From Melitaea cinxia (taxonomy: Eukaryota; Arthropoda; Insecta; Lepidoptera; Nymphalidae), in contig NC_059401.1 of NCBI RefSeq assembly GCF_905220565.1, positions 3,807,001 through 3,871,000 of the forward strand: 64,000 bases of DNA. Direction: 5' to 3'. The position numbers and the translations under genes are program-made. Within the stretch, counting starts at the first letter, position 1. Each line of letters opens with the position of its first letter. The notes beneath the pieces are model-generated. The model worked only from the letters and a program-made list of their open reading frames with translations. It made no database searches and was not told where the DNA came from. Shown in pieces: positions 1 through 11,439 of this stretch.

Positions 1-775
1 ACGGTTGTTGTTAATAAGATCACACAAAGCATATTTTGTTAAAACACACTGTAGAGGTCGCATTTAACATTTTTTTTTAAATAGGTATAGTCCAGTCATT
101 ACGTCGGAAAAATCGGGTTAGAAATGCAAATGAACCGAGAAAGCCAAATTTTGGATATTACGTGGGGGATGGCTAGAAAAGCTTAAGTTCAAATTGTCGA
201 CCAAAATAACCTTGTGGGTTTTCCGCCATCTTGAAAAAAGGGTTAAACTCAGTTTTTTTATCATAGCTCGGTTCCCCGTTGAGATACGAAAATTTTTATA
301 GAATACTTTTTTGTTGCTCTTTTTACGATCTACAATTAAGGTCCTATACATTTTTCACGTATCGATCATCGTTATCGAGATATCGTTAAAAAAAGCCACA
401 AATTTTGGGAGAAAAAATTGTTTTTCGCTATTTCCTTTTTTCTCATGAAAAATATCGAAAAATGTTTGAAATAAAACTTGTAGAGCCTGTTCAGATCTAC
501 AAATTCGTTTTTTAATTTTTCATTTTCGAGAAAAATTACGACCTCTAGCGCGCCGCAAAGTGAGTAAGACTGTGCCCGGTGTCGATTTAGCCGCTCGCAC
601 GGTTGTATCCACAACGTAAAAATGAATGAATTATTTGCTTAAGGGAATTATTTTTAAGGGAATTATTGGTTAAGGGAATTATTGCTATACGAAATAAATG
701 AATAAACCAGCCAAATAATAAATCAAAAACATGAAATTTATTAATCAAAAAATTTTTATGCAGCAAAAATAATAA

Positions 776-970
776 TTACACGTAGTCATTATTGTCACAC
801 GTTTTTCTCCGTTTTGATGGTCCTGGCTGGTGTTGAAGTTCCTCCTCGGTACACTCTTCGAGTCGTGTAAATTCTTCAATCGCAGGAAATGATGCTGTGA
901 CGGTCCAAAATTCGTAATCTTCATCTTCGTACCTAATCGTTGTTGAATAATATCTCGACTTTGGCGACAT
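776..970 (-). pseudogene. Mirror copy of the acidic C-terminal frame on the left arm
   Basis: Reverse-complement duplicate of 1205-1399, with nearly the same 64 codons. It exists only because the arm is inverted-duplicated. It shows that the duplication included coding DNA and did not just extend terminal repeats. Confidence 0.4.
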
Positions 971-998
971 TGTCGCATGTAAATCAAAAACATGAAAT

Positions 999-1242
999 TT
1001 TTAAAGATCCGCAGGAATGGGGTTGGCGACAGACGAATTACGGGCTTGAGTCAATTTGCACCACAGCCGCACCCGCTCCACCTGAACTTTTAAAACTAAT
1101 TTCGTGCAAATGTAAAGGAAAGTGTGGGGCTGCTTGTGGGTGCACGAAAGCAGGAATTAGTTGCTCGGTTATGTGCCTGCACTGCAGTGGACAGACATGC
1201 GACAATGTCGCCAAAGTCGAGATATTATTCAACGACGATTAG
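999..1242 (+). pseudogene. CXC (tesmin/TSO1-like) cysteine-rich domain fragment of a transposon protein
   Basis: The frame ending at 1242 encodes a C-terminal piece with a PQEWGW segment, then a proline-rich linker, then a dense cysteine run with spacing CxCxxxCxxxCxCxxxxxxCxxxCxxCxGxxC. That spacing resembles the CXC/tesmin cysteine-rich motif, which binds zinc and DNA in known families. Similar C-terminal modules occur in uncharacterised arthropod transposon-related proteins (recalled, not searched). The upstream part is missing: the frame runs backwards into the inverted arm before residue ~20, so the original N-terminus has been lost at the arm/loop junction near 981. The frame stops at 1242, just before an acidic segment that continues in another frame at 1205-1399, which suggests a frameshift or a separate exon. 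Not a functional gene. Confidence 0.6.
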
Positions 1243-1399
1243 GTACGAAGATGAAGATTACGAATTTTGGACCGTCACAGCATCATTTCCTGCGATTGAA
1301 GAATTTACACGACTCGAAGAGTGTACTGAGGAGGAACTTCAACACCAGCCGGGACCATCAAAACGGAGAAAAACGTGTGACAATAATGACTACGTGTAA
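1205..1399 (+). pseudogene. Acidic C-terminal reading frame carried on the right arm
   Basis: A 64-codon frame from an ATG at 1205 has an acidic, tyrosine-rich start (RYEDEDYEF) and a basic KRRK patch near the end. It overlaps the end of the CXC frame in a different phase. The same frame with few changes lies on the left arm on the opposite strand (776-970). It may be the tail of the CXC protein after a frameshift. No domain is recognised. Confidence 0.4.
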
Positions 1400-2078
1400 T
1401 TATTATTTTTGCTGCATAAAAATTTTTTGATTAATAAATTTCATGTTTTTGATTTATAATTTGGCTGGTTTATTCATTTATTTCGTATAGCAATAATTCC
1501 CTTAACCAATAATTCCCTTAAAAATAATTCCCTTAAGCAAATAATTCATTCATTTTTACGTTGTGGATACAACCGTGCGAGCGGCTAAATCGACACCGGG
1601 CACAGTCTTACTCACTTTGCGGCGCGCTAGAGGTCGTAATTTTTCTCGAAAATGAAAAATTAAAAAACGAATTTGTAGATCTGAACAGGCTCTACAAGTT
1701 TTATTTCAAACATTTTTCGATATTTTTCATGAGAAAAAAGGAAATAGCGAAAAACAATTTTTTCTCCCAAAATTTGTGGCTTTTTTTAACGATATCTCGA
1801 TAACGATGATCGATACGTGAAAAATGTATAGGACCTTAATTGTAGATCGTAAAAAGAGCAACAAAAAAGTATTCTATAAAAATTTTCGTATCTCAACGGG
1901 GAACCGAGCTATGATAAAAAAACTGAGTTTAACCCTTTTTTCAAGATGGCGGAAAACCCACAAGGTTATTTTGGTCGACAATTTGAACTTAAGCTTTTCT
2001 AGCCATCCCCCACGTAATATCCAAAATTTGGCTTTCTCGGTTCATTTGCATTTCCAAATGTATATAATGACTGGACTA

Positions 2079-2849
2079 GTATGTATTTTGTTTTTAACGA
2101 AAATTGCTATAATATTTAAGTAGGCACTAACAAAATCTCTTCATATTTTACCCTGAAGAATGTAAACTAAAATTTAAAATTGTTGAATTAAGTTTTACCA
2201 TTAAGTCTTAATTCTAGTGCAGTTCGTAAAGTTACCTTTATCTATTCAGTGCAGGTAAATTTTGAAGAGCAATTAGACTGAGTCCTCACAGATGGCGACG
2301 TATTTAACCCTCGGCTTAATACGTTGAAAATACTGCTTTCCCATACAAGTTGGGGTAAATTTATCCCAAGAGACTTTAATTTTTTTTTGTTATGTAATAA
2401 ACTATATTTATTTGCATGTTTTATAAAACACAAAAACCAACTATTAGGTAAGTATGTTTATTAGAACAGTTAAACGAAGTCGCTTAACTTTAACTTAAAT
2501 CCTCACAAATTTTTTAATTTATTTACACAGCATTACACACTTTTTAATATTTATACATGAAAATTATACTAATTTATACTAATGACGTCATTCTTTATAA
2601 TTCTGCTGATTTAGTACAATTTTGATACTGCAAGGTTGTATAATTCTCAAATTCTGCATAATAACTACTAAATGAACTGCGGGGGTTCTTTTTGTTTTTG
2701 TTTTGTGGACTTAATAAATATTTATAAAAAGATTTACATAGGACGTTTCTCATTTAAAATTGTTATGCAAACTCTTGTTCGTGAAAGCACAAGAAAGGTA
2801 TCATTATCATATCATATTATATTATATATGCGTATGTTTACGTAGCGTT
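2079..2849. other. AT-rich unique DNA, no gene seen
   Basis: No reading frame or repeat is recognised. A palindromic CRE-type site TGACGTCA lies near 2583 and may be chance. Confidence 0.5.
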
Positions 2850-3050
2850 ATTTAGGTAGGACACAACATGAAATATCTTGCCCGTTATTTCGGAGTACCC
2901 GAGTAGACTGGGGAGGTACCTCGACCTTAGACAAGGTAACATTCCAATAATACTTTTCTCTAGCAATGTTGTGTTCTATCCATAGGTTGCACTATGCGTT
3001 TACCATCAGCCGGATCATAGTCTTATTTGCCAACCTAGTAATATTAAAAA
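2850..3050 (+). repeat. Repeat family A, degenerate copy
   Basis: Diverged copy of the repeat seen best at 61012-61291. It still shows the AGGTAGG start, the ACTGGGGAGGTACCTCGACCTTA core and the TTTACCATCAGCCGG...TGCCAACCTAGT end. Family A is a common lepidopteran interspersed repeat, probably the 3' end of a LINE or a LINE-mobilised SINE (inference). Confidence 0.5.
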
Positions 3051-4135
3051 GGCAGTATACCACGCAACTGTTAGAAGGAAATTTGTATTTCGAAGCCGAT
3101 TAAAATGACCCCAGCACATATGTCGAGGGTTGAACTCACCGCGACTTCTAATTTATGTAATATCACGCTTGGTTTCACTTTGATATGGATATGTAATGCT
3201 TGTTATCTGTAGACGATTTAAATTTAATTTTAACAAAAATAAGAACACTTTTATCGAGATACATTCAACATTCTCAATAGTAGGGTAAAAGCTATTAAGG
3301 TAGGGGACAGCAAGTAGACTTCCTTGTTTGCCACTCTAGTATTGTAAAATATAACGTGTTTGCAAGTTAAGACTTCAGTAAATTAAATTAATGATGTGTA
3401 TGAAAACCCTTATAGGTACAATTATTAATCGCTATTTATTATATAGGTGGTTTAACACTGTCGCATCCGTTAGTCACGAAAAAAGAAAAATAACTTAAAA
3501 TCTTTGAAAGTTTTCATAAGTATAAACTGTTATTAGATTCATAATTTTGTTGTAAGGTGTACTGAACTAAATCTTCTACCGCAAACTCACGTAGAGTAGG
3601 TACAACGAGCGACACATGATACTGATTTTGCTACCGTATTATCATCTCTATGGTTTTGAAATTAAGAACTTTAATAAGTAGGTGTACTGTTCTTGAAATA
3701 AACGGATATGTTATAAAGGTACCTTGAGGCGGTCCAACTTTGGTTTTCATTATGATATTAGAATGTCTAATGTACGTGGAAACTATTTAAACACTGCGAA
3801 AATCTTCGAAGTATCTTCACTTGAGAACATCGACGGTGTAAAAGTTTTATATGGCTTAATGTAGTTGCTACGAGTAAAGTTTAGACCAATCTTTGTTTCG
3901 ATATTTGATTTTGTTGTTATAGTTTAGTTTTCTTATTCGGTATTTTGTTTAAATAATACCAGAAATAGGTCTGTAACAAAATTGGAAATAATACAAAAGC
4001 GATATAAATATAAATTTCGTTATTACAGAGTGATCCTTCGTAACTCTGTTTCTTTGTGCTATGCTTGTGTGTGTATTCATTAGCATAAGCTTCAAAAATT
4101 ATTAAACGGAAACCTTTTAACCGTAGCTGAATTGT
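3051..4135. other. AT-rich unique DNA, no gene seen
   Basis: Only short frames with frequent stops and no recognisable repeat. Confidence 0.5.
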
Positions 4136-4137
4136 TT

Positions 4138-4385
4138 TGATATAGACACAACAATTCAGTGCAGCAATCCACCAACCCGCAGTGGAGCAGGGTGGTGGAT
4201 TGAACTCTAATCCCTCTCCTAAATGGAGAAAGAGGCCTATGCCCAACAATAGGATGTTACAGGCTGAATGCGTACTTGCGATGTTTCTGGTGTTACAGAC
4301 GCCTATAAGCTACGGTAATCGCTTACCATCAAATGAACAGTACGCTTGTTTGCCGGCTTAGTTATAATTATAAAAAAAAACATAA
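4138..4385 (+). repeat. SINE 3' fragment joined to a family A 3' fragment
   Basis: 4150-4262 matches the 3' part of the tRNA-headed SINE (ACCCGCAGTGGAGCAG, then the AGAGGCCTATGCCCAACA end). It runs directly into the last ~110 bp of repeat family A (GCGATGTTTCTGGTGTTACA to GCTTGTTTGCCGGC), which ends in poly(A) at 4371. The abrupt switch shows a truncated insertion or a deletion between two repeats. Confidence 0.65.
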
Positions 4386-5505
4386 AAGCTAAGTAAGGTT
4401 TTATTAATGAAATGCGTGACTAAGATAGTAGTAACTTCTTAATAGAACAATCGCTTTTCTCTCGTCTTTCAAAGTAAAATAAATGTCTAAAATTTAATAA
4501 GTCGTTACGTAATTTACAATCCGAACATTGTTATAATCTAGCTTCTACGAGAATACGATGAATAATAAGCGCGAAGTTGTCCAGAAGTTTATATGAATGG
4601 TGGGGCTTAGCTTCGAACAACTAACAAGTGTGAAGGCGTTTGTTATCTGAAATCCACGTTATTTATTTTTGATACTAACTATTCCTTGTGGATTCGGTTG
4701 GTTCGGTTTGTTTTTATATTCTGATCATTTATTACATAAGGATAAATGGGCCTAAATTTGTTACTTTACTATTCACATAATTAATACTTAATATCAGTAT
4801 ACTAACAAGTTTTCAGTTTATCTTGAAACTAATAATATGATGTACAGACAATCAATCATTGTTGGGTTAATTTTAATCTAACTCCACTTAGGGTGTCATA
4901 GAAAATGATCCGAAAACCAAAATGTAAAACTATAATCATTTGAGAGTGATTGTATAAGAATACAAATATAAGTGTTTTTTCTAATGATTATAATTAATTA
5001 CTGTCGAACGATGTTAATGGTTTTATGTCTAAAAAATGTAATACAAACATAGGTGTAACATAGTAATAAATAACATATTCCCAATTTGTAACGTGTAATT
5101 GTACACGTTCACTTCTAACTTGTGCCATAAAAGTGAATTTACTGCGTTTTCCACGATTGTTGCAATCCACCATTTCGGGTTATTCCCGCGCACTCATTCG
5201 TGGTTCGTTAACTTTGTTGTACGAGTGTTCCGTACTTAGTTCATGATTCCGACGGAAATCTAGCAGTTGCAAAAATTGTTTTCCCTCTCAAACTGTAACC
5301 GCGATATTTAATTTTGGATCCTTCACCATTGACATAAAGGTGAATTTCGAGAGCCGCTTGGTGGTCTGTATGAACTATTTTTTCAACTTTATAATTTATG
5401 AGATTCAGTATGTTTTAACTTTCAAAATCAAAGAATGCTGTGCAATGTTTTTCTCGACCTAACATTTTTAGTTTTTATTATATGCACATCTAATGTCACA
5501 CATTA
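4386..5505. other. AT-rich unique DNA, no gene seen
   Basis: No supported coding region. 5155-5345 is locally less AT-rich and non-repetitive, without a recognised feature. Confidence 0.5.
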
Positions 5506-5509
5506 AATG

Positions 5510-5610
5510 TCTGTACAAATAAATAAAATTGTAGTGTCTGTTTGTAATATTAAAATAACCGCTTCTAAACACGGTACATATACCAAAATAAAATTTTTAA
5601 CGATTTTCGT

Positions 5611-5642
<32 letters not shown>

Positions 5643-5821
5643 TCCGGTTAATCTCTGAAACGGCTGGACCGATTTTGACGGGATTTTCACTTTCAGATAG
5701 CTGATGTAATAAGAAGTAGCTTAGGCTACTTTTATTTTAGAAGTTAATTAATTTTGTAACTCTGCGAACTGAAAAATATATTTTTTTTAAATTCCACTCA
5801 GACAAAGTCGCGGGCAGCTAG
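5510..5821 (+). mobile_element. Non-autonomous Helitron
   Basis: The 5' part carries a segment also found at the 5' ends of the elements at 6897 and 43047 (GTGTCTGTTTGTAATATTAA). The 3' end reads GTCGCGGGCAGCTAG, the CTRR terminus with a GC-rich stretch just upstream that Helitrons carry. A (TCTG)n microsatellite (5610-5637) sits inside. The 3' flanking base is C instead of the expected T, and the 5' TC is preceded by G, so the exact borders are less certain than for other copies. Confidence 0.65.
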
Positions 5822-6059
5822 CTATGAATAAAAACGTACTTTATCATTTTATTTCTACTAGTTGCACAGGTTGACGATTATGTTTTAAACTGTTTTAATG
5901 AGAGTTCTTTTTGTTTAAGAATATTAGAAGTGTTTTTGTACATTTCCGAACTAACAACGTACGTGTACACATAATATTTACAATTCTCATCTTTGTATTT
6001 TTAAGAGTTGACATCCGTTTCTCCGTTTATCCGTTCCGTCCGAGAGAAAAGAACGCATA

Positions 6060-6240
6060 AATTATTATTATATACTTTATTGCACCAAAAATAATGTACA
6101 AGGAAATTATACATAAAGTTGATGGCAAAGGTGGACTTATCTCTAGAAGAGATCTCTTCCAGTCAACCAATGGTCATGAGAGTGAGTGTCATATAGCGGG
6201 GAACACAGTGCAAGAATTAATAACGTAATAGCTAAAGAAC
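6060..6240 (-). mobile_element. LINE 3' UTR fragment
   Basis: Begins with an ATT-rich run and TTTATTGCACCAAAAATAAT, then a block ending in AGTCAACCAATGG. This is recalled as a common 3' end of jockey-like LINEs in Lepidoptera, read here in reverse. No coding part is retained. Confidence 0.45.
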
Positions 6241-6896
6241 TGTAATATATTACTTACTTACAGGTCAACGTTATTATTGTAGATATTTCTATAACTCGAA
6301 GTTAAAAAGGCATTAACTAGTCGTTAGAAGTAGAGTTCATTAACTTTAAGAGTTCATACGGGTTCAAGGTACTATAGTTATATCTGAAATGTTCAACGGA
6401 ACAAGAAGTGCAACGTTTGTATACCTTAAGGTTGACTTTGAAAGTCTTGGGATTTACTGCTTTTTTTGTAAGGCCGAAGATGCGATTAGAGCTCCATCTA
6501 GGAGTCCTGGGTCCAATGACAGAACAACCAACTAATGACTGACGACGAAGAAAGAAGAAAAACTTCACGTATATACAAATATGATAGATGTTAATCAAAA
6601 GCAAGCATATTTTTACTTTTGATACATAAAAAAAAATTACCACAACAACCGACTCACTTCAAAACATTATCTCAAATCCACTCTAATTAAATAATAGTAA
6701 TTCTTTGTTTTCCAATTAATTTTTAAAATTGTAAATAGACGGTCATAGTAAGTCTGTTTTTTATGTACTAAGTTAATAATTTCGAAACTGATTGTAAAAT
6801 CTTGTTTCAATTGAACTATAAAGAAATCTTAAGTTCACACTAATATTTTCAATTGCAGTTACGTGGTAGATATCTTATAGAAATATTATTATAATA

Positions 6897-7033
6897 CTAG
6901 CAGTACCCGCGACTTCGTCCGCGTGGAATTTAACAAAAAAGTTATTGTATGTGTATACATCCAAATGCATTAAATCGAAAAGGTTATTTTAATATTACAA
7001 ACAGACACTCCAATTTTATTTATTTGTATAGGT
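6897..7033 (-). mobile_element. Short non-autonomous Helitron
   Basis: On the minus strand it starts near 7032 (CTATACAAATAAATAAAATT) and ends at CTAG (6897-6900) after a GC-rich segment (CGCGGACGAAGTCGCGGG) able to form a stem. The base after CTAG on that strand is T. A second, older Helitron-like terminus begins at about 7033 in the same orientation, so two elements abut. Confidence 0.65.
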
Positions 7034-7534
7034 TAGCTGTGTCCCGCGGTTTTACCTGCGGTAATTTAAGGGAAGAAAATAGTCCATAACCTTCCTCGCT
7101 ATATGTTCTATCCAACACATTTCGTTTCAACAAAAAACCAAACGCACTTTTCAGCCGTATAATATTAGCACTTACCTATAAACTAAAAAAATTAGATATA
7201 GTTCAAATCACAATACACGAATGACAACGCATATATCTCTCAACAGATTATTAAACTTGTGCCGTACATTATCCAATGATGCGTGAAACATTTCTGTCTG
7301 GATGATTTAGTTGGTCCCCATTTATCAGGAAGTGTCGCGGACACCCTTCGAAAATTGTCGTGTTCGTCTCACATATGAGGGTGGAAGTTCGAGATATAAG
7401 CACTTTGTACGACTAGCAACTTTCTCTGCTGTTATAAATTAAGATGGAAATTTCTTATATAAAGGTATTATTTTTTATATAAGCAGTTTATGAAAGTCAT
7501 ATTTCTCGAGAGTTTAAGGTCATATTGTAACGAA

Positions 7535-7715
7535 GTTCTTTATGAGGCGTTGCGGAGGTGTATCCTAGCCGGCAAAAAACGTCCGTAACGTTAAAAAAAC
7601 GTCAGATTTTTATGTATCATCACTACATATTATGGGACAAAGTCGCTTCCCACTGTCTATATCTATGTAAGCTTAGATCTTTAAAACTACGCAACGTATT
7701 TTGATGCGGTTTTTT
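7535..7715. repeat. Helitron-like and unclassified repeat fragments
   Basis: 7550-7600 shares GGCAAAAAACATCCGTAACG-like sequence with 36730-36765. 7618-7710 matches the 5' half of the Helitron at 54279-54476 (CAAAGTCGCTTCCC...TTTAAAACTACGCAACG). No 3' terminus was found, so these are truncated pieces. Confidence 0.5.
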
Positions 7716-8489
7716 TTAAAACGGTAATATAAAAAACGGTAATATTAAACTATCATAAAATATCTATTTTATGGGATATCTTTAAGAGTAATTCGTTATT
7801 TTATGAATGTTGCACAATTCTATAGTATGTCAACGTGAGGGAATAAGTTTGAGCGCTTTCAATAAACCTGCTCATCAAAGACACACTACGCCTGTGGATG
7901 ATCGCGACAAGACTCTCTGTAAACAAATACGCTACAGTTTCGAGATATCTTCGCATATAAGTGAATAACTAAATATATTTATATAGGATTTAAAATGTAA
8001 AATATTCGTAATGTATTTAAACTATTATTTTAATTAATGACCGTATTTGCACTTTAACTATCACTTACATACGAATCATAGACAAGGTATTTACTTCTTT
8101 CCGATTTTCGTAACTGAAATCAAGAAATTTTGTATCATAGTTGCCTGGTATACCAATGCTTTATAAAAAATACTCTATATAAATGTACGTCGATGTCCCA
8201 CTTCTGGACAATAAAAGGCGGAATGTATTGTGATACACATCTATTTATTATCCATATCTATTTATTGGTCACTGAACTCTGGTTGAAAAGTGTACAAAAA
8301 TTTCTTCTTAGACTTAGAGGTTTAGGCACAATTTTTTTCTTTATCGTACTCTTACAAGTAGCAGTAGGTTAAAATCAAAAATATTAGTAGTTGGCTTTCG
8401 TCGATATGTTAAAACTACTAGGTAATCTCATTTCGGCGAAATAATATCGTAATTTCTTACTTAATAAATATGTCATAATTATATTTGCT

Positions 8490-8815
8490 AGCAAACAATC
8501 TGACTTCAATTACATCGACAAGTAATACAACGTAAGTAGATGAAAAAATTACCAAACGCACTAGTCGTCACCACGATTTTCGAGGGTTTCGCACGATTTT
8601 CTCTGGCATTTCATCGTCAGATCCTAGTTTCCTTATCACGGTACCACCCTTGGGATATCTTCTTTCAAACAAAAAAAGAATTATCAAAATCGATTCATAA
8701 ACGACGAAGTTATCCCCGAACATACATAAAAAATAAAAATACGGTCTATATATACGTGCGGTATGTACGGTCTAATTGAGTATCCTCCTCCTTTTATGAA
8801 GTCGGTTAAAAATAC
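8490..8815 (-). repeat. Repeat family B
   Basis: Unclassified interspersed repeat. On this strand it begins AACCGACTTC...GGAGGAGG and ends near GATGTAATTGAAGTC. Other copies lie at 23736, 25606, 32905, 38030, 40420 and 48258. Copies start and end in mutually complementary AACCGACTTC / GAAGTCGGTT. Confidence 0.6.
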
Positions 8816-9078
8816 TGGACTTTTAACTACATTTCACATTTCAAAATTCTTTACATAATATATGTAGTTTATGTTTATAATACGTTCTATATTCCTTTTG
8901 AAGGGAATCACGTACTTTCCTTTTACGGCGAAAAAATATACATCTGTGACATACAAAAGGATGGACGGTCTAAAGGGTCAGACAGTGAAGTCTTAATAAT
9001 AAGGCTCCCTCGGCAGTCCCTATGTATGAAACCTCAATAATTCCCATACTTTCGCCAGCTACATGTCACCAAAAATTA

Positions 9079-9359
9079 TTTTTTTTTTATGTCACTAGGT
9101 CGGCAAACAAGCGTACGGCTCACCTGATGGTAAGCGATTACCGTAGCTTATAGACGCCTGCAACACCAGAAGCATCGCAAGCGCGTTGCCGACCCAATCC
9201 CCACTCCCCCCCAGGAGCTCTGGTCACCTTACTCACCAACAGGAACACAATACTGCTTGAAAACAGTATTATTTAGCTGTGATCTTCTGTAAGGTCAAGG
9301 TACTACCCCAGTCGAGCTGCTCCATATTTTGAGCAGGAAATTCCTGCTGTGCCCTACCA
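9079..9359 (-). repeat. Repeat family A, near full-length
   Basis: Reverse-complement copy running from the TAGGGCACAGCAGGAAT end (right) to the GTACGCTTGTTTGCCGACC end and a poly(A)-equivalent T-run (left, ~9079-9090). Confidence 0.7.
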
Positions 9360-9494
9360 ATCATGTTAAAACGAACTATAAATATCCACTTTTACGAGAT
9401 CTAATGAGTAGTCTTTCAGCTATCCCTAAAAATATGTATCGTTAAGGATATAAATAATGTAAATGTATATATAGATACATTGAAATTATTAATC

Positions 9495-9805
9495 GGTCAC
9501 AGCACTGGTTTGGGCTGTTGCGCTGGCGGTTGCGGGTTTAATCCCCGCAAATGACAAACATTTGTATCGGCCATACAGATGATGGCCGTGGCTTGGGTGT
9601 TTGGGCAGTCCTTGTGGGTATCCCCACCGTGCCTCGGAGAGCACGTTAAGCCGTCAGTCCCGGTTGTTATCATGTACACCTAATAGCGATCTTTACTCAT
9701 AGTAGGGAATATATCCGCCAACCCGTATTGTCGCAGCGTGGTGGATTAAGCTCTGATCCTTCTCCTACATGGGGAAAGAGGCCTACGCCCAGGTGTGATA
9801 TTACA
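9495..9805 (+). mobile_element. tRNA-headed SINE, 5'-truncated
   Basis: Retains most of the tRNA-related head, with a degraded box B (GGGTTTAATCC), then the conserved body (AGAGCACGTTAAGCCGTCAG, ATATATCCGCCAACCCGT) and the 3' end (AAGAGGCCTACGCCCA...TTACAGGCTG). Box A is lost. Same family as 15092-15436. Confidence 0.7.
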
Positions 9806-10069
9806 GGCTGTAGCGATGAAATATTAATAATAGTTACCAATAAAACCAAAATTCGAATGATTTCACGTAGTCAATGTCACATAGGATGGAGACACAAAGG
9901 AGATTGATCGGTGCGGTCGCGATTACATCCTAAATAAGATTTTAAAAACCATTCAAATTGTATGTACCTATTTTTTGTTAACCCATAACCTTGAACAATA
10001 CAAAGAGTTTATATACAATGTACAAACACAAATATTGTTAGTAACCTTATTATATCTACGTTCAACAAT

Positions 10070-10081
10070 CACACACACGCG

Positions 10082-10130
<49 letters not shown>

Positions 10131-10145
10131 CGACATACACACACA
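10070..10145. repeat. (AC)n microsatellite
   Basis: Alternating CA/CG purine-pyrimidine tract, first CGCGCGCG then CACACA. Such tracts can adopt Z-DNA. The apparent minus-strand frame across it is an artefact of the repeat. Confidence 0.95.
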
Positions 10146-10254
10146 TAAACACACACTCACCATTTGTTGCCTTAGTTCTTGTATGTTCCAATCAAATAAA
10201 CTTTAATCTTTTTATTTTTATTTTATTTTTTAAATTATAAACTTTAAATGCATT

Positions 10255-10446
10255 ATTTTTGTTTAAACTAACGGAATCGTATTAAGCTAATGGAAGGGAC
10301 TGGACCCCACGACACAGGGAATCCTAGTGTGGGGACCAGAGACATACTGTTCTTCTTGTGACTAAATATAACTGATGTAATATGTGTTAATATTATGTAC
10401 TAACGTTTGAAGAAATAAAGATTATTATTATTATTATTATTATTAT
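10255..10446 (+). mobile_element. LINE 3' end with (ATT)n tail
   Basis: A GGACTGGACCCCACGACACA...GTGTGGGGACCAGAGACATA block, then GAAATAAAGATTATTATT. The poly(A)-signal-like AATAAA followed by a trinucleotide tail is the usual end of lepidopteran CR1/jockey-like LINEs (recalled). No reverse transcriptase coding is retained. Confidence 0.5.
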
Positions 10447-11105
10447 AAATTTTATTTATAATTTAATATTTTACACAAATGATATTTACATAAGAATATA
10501 TATTCTATATGTGATAGCTTGTTATTAGCTTTTTTTTTATTCATATTCTGTATGAGGTATAGTTATAATAAGCTGTAAGCTATCCAAATAAAATAAAATA
10601 AAATAAAATAAGAATAAGCTAAATATGTATGTTAGTTTTACACATTATAGGAGTCTTTATAGGGAAGCGCTCTGATATCATTAATTATCCGAAGCCCCTT
10701 CAAAAGATTAGTGCCAATAAGGGGCTTAGCTTTGAAGTTTCTACCTTAGAACCAAGCAAAGCTTTATGTGAGATTAATTACCTACGAGAGCATAAAAAGT
10801 ATACTCGTAACCTACAATGATTTTTTCTGTTATATATTATATTTTATGTTATAATCTATTCAAATATTATAAAGAGGCAAGGTTTTTGTTTGTTTGTAAT
10901 GAGCTTAAAATGTACTGAACTAATTTAAATAATCCTTCACCAGTAGAATACTACGTTATTATTTAGTGGCAAAGACTTTATTTTAGTGGGCTAAATGGAA
11001 CAGTTCAAACCATTTAGTTGTAGCCAAAGTCATCGTGAAAAGACAGTGTATTTGAAACATATGAAATTGCTCATAAAAAAGTAAGGGCAATAACATTAAT
11101 AAGGG
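10447..11105. other. AT-rich DNA with a short (AAAAT)n tract
   Basis: An (AAAAT)n run at 10588-10612. A 63-codon frame at 10629-10820 has no recognisable domain or context, so it is not called a gene. Confidence 0.4.
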
Positions 11106-11110
11106 CCATT

Positions 11111-11424
11111 ACTTCGCTTCAGCCTGTAATATCCTACTACTGGGCATAGGCCTCTTTCCCCGTGTAGGAGAAGGATCAGAGCTTAATCCACCACGCTGCT
11201 CCACTGCGGGTTGGCGGATATATTCCCTACTATGACACCGACGGCTTAACGTGCTCTCCGAGGCACGGTGGGGAGACCCAAAAGGACTGCACAAACACCC
11301 AGATCACGGTAAACACCTGTATGGCCAATACAAATGTTTGTCATGTGTGGGGATGGCGAACCCGTAACCGCCAGCGTAACAGTTACAATCCATGGCTGTG
11401 ACCGTTGCGCCAACGTGGCGTCAC
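11111..11424 (-). mobile_element. tRNA-headed SINE
   Basis: Near full-length minus-strand copy. The head lies at 11380-11424 (box A degraded to TTGGCGCAACGG on the minus strand; the box B region is disrupted). The 3' end is at 11118-11150 (TACTACTGGGCATAGGCCTC). Confidence 0.75.
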
Positions 11425-11439
11425 AGGGCCAATTACTTA

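Larger units (their letters stand above)
88..2078. mobile_element. Foldback DNA element, ~0.9-kb inverted arms
   Basis: Two long inverted arms (about 88-980 and 1196-2078) read as near-perfect reverse complements. The tips are TAGTCCAGTCATTA at 88-101 and its complement at 2065-2078. The outermost ~20 bp just inside the tips differ between arms, so the ends have diverged or been converted separately. The loop (981-1195) carries a cysteine-rich coding fragment, and both arms carry the same downstream reading frame (776-970 minus; 1205-1399 plus). A possible 3-bp GTA flank duplication is too short to be convincing. This is a foldback or long-TIR DNA transposon remnant of unknown superfamily. 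Confidence 0.8.

Noticed and set aside
3917..4249. 110-codon minus-strand frame
   Set aside because: Its first ~30 codons are the SINE 3' end and the rest is AT-rich.
6317..6643. 108-codon minus-strand frame
   Set aside because: The start is a hydrophobic AT-driven run and no domain, intron or repeat support was found.
9968..10156. Cysteine/valine-rich minus-strand frame
   Set aside because: Translation of an AC/GC microsatellite.
10629..10820. 63-codon plus-strand frame with normal-looking composition
   Set aside because: No recognised domain, promoter, splice site or homologue recalled. Length is within chance for AT-rich DNA.
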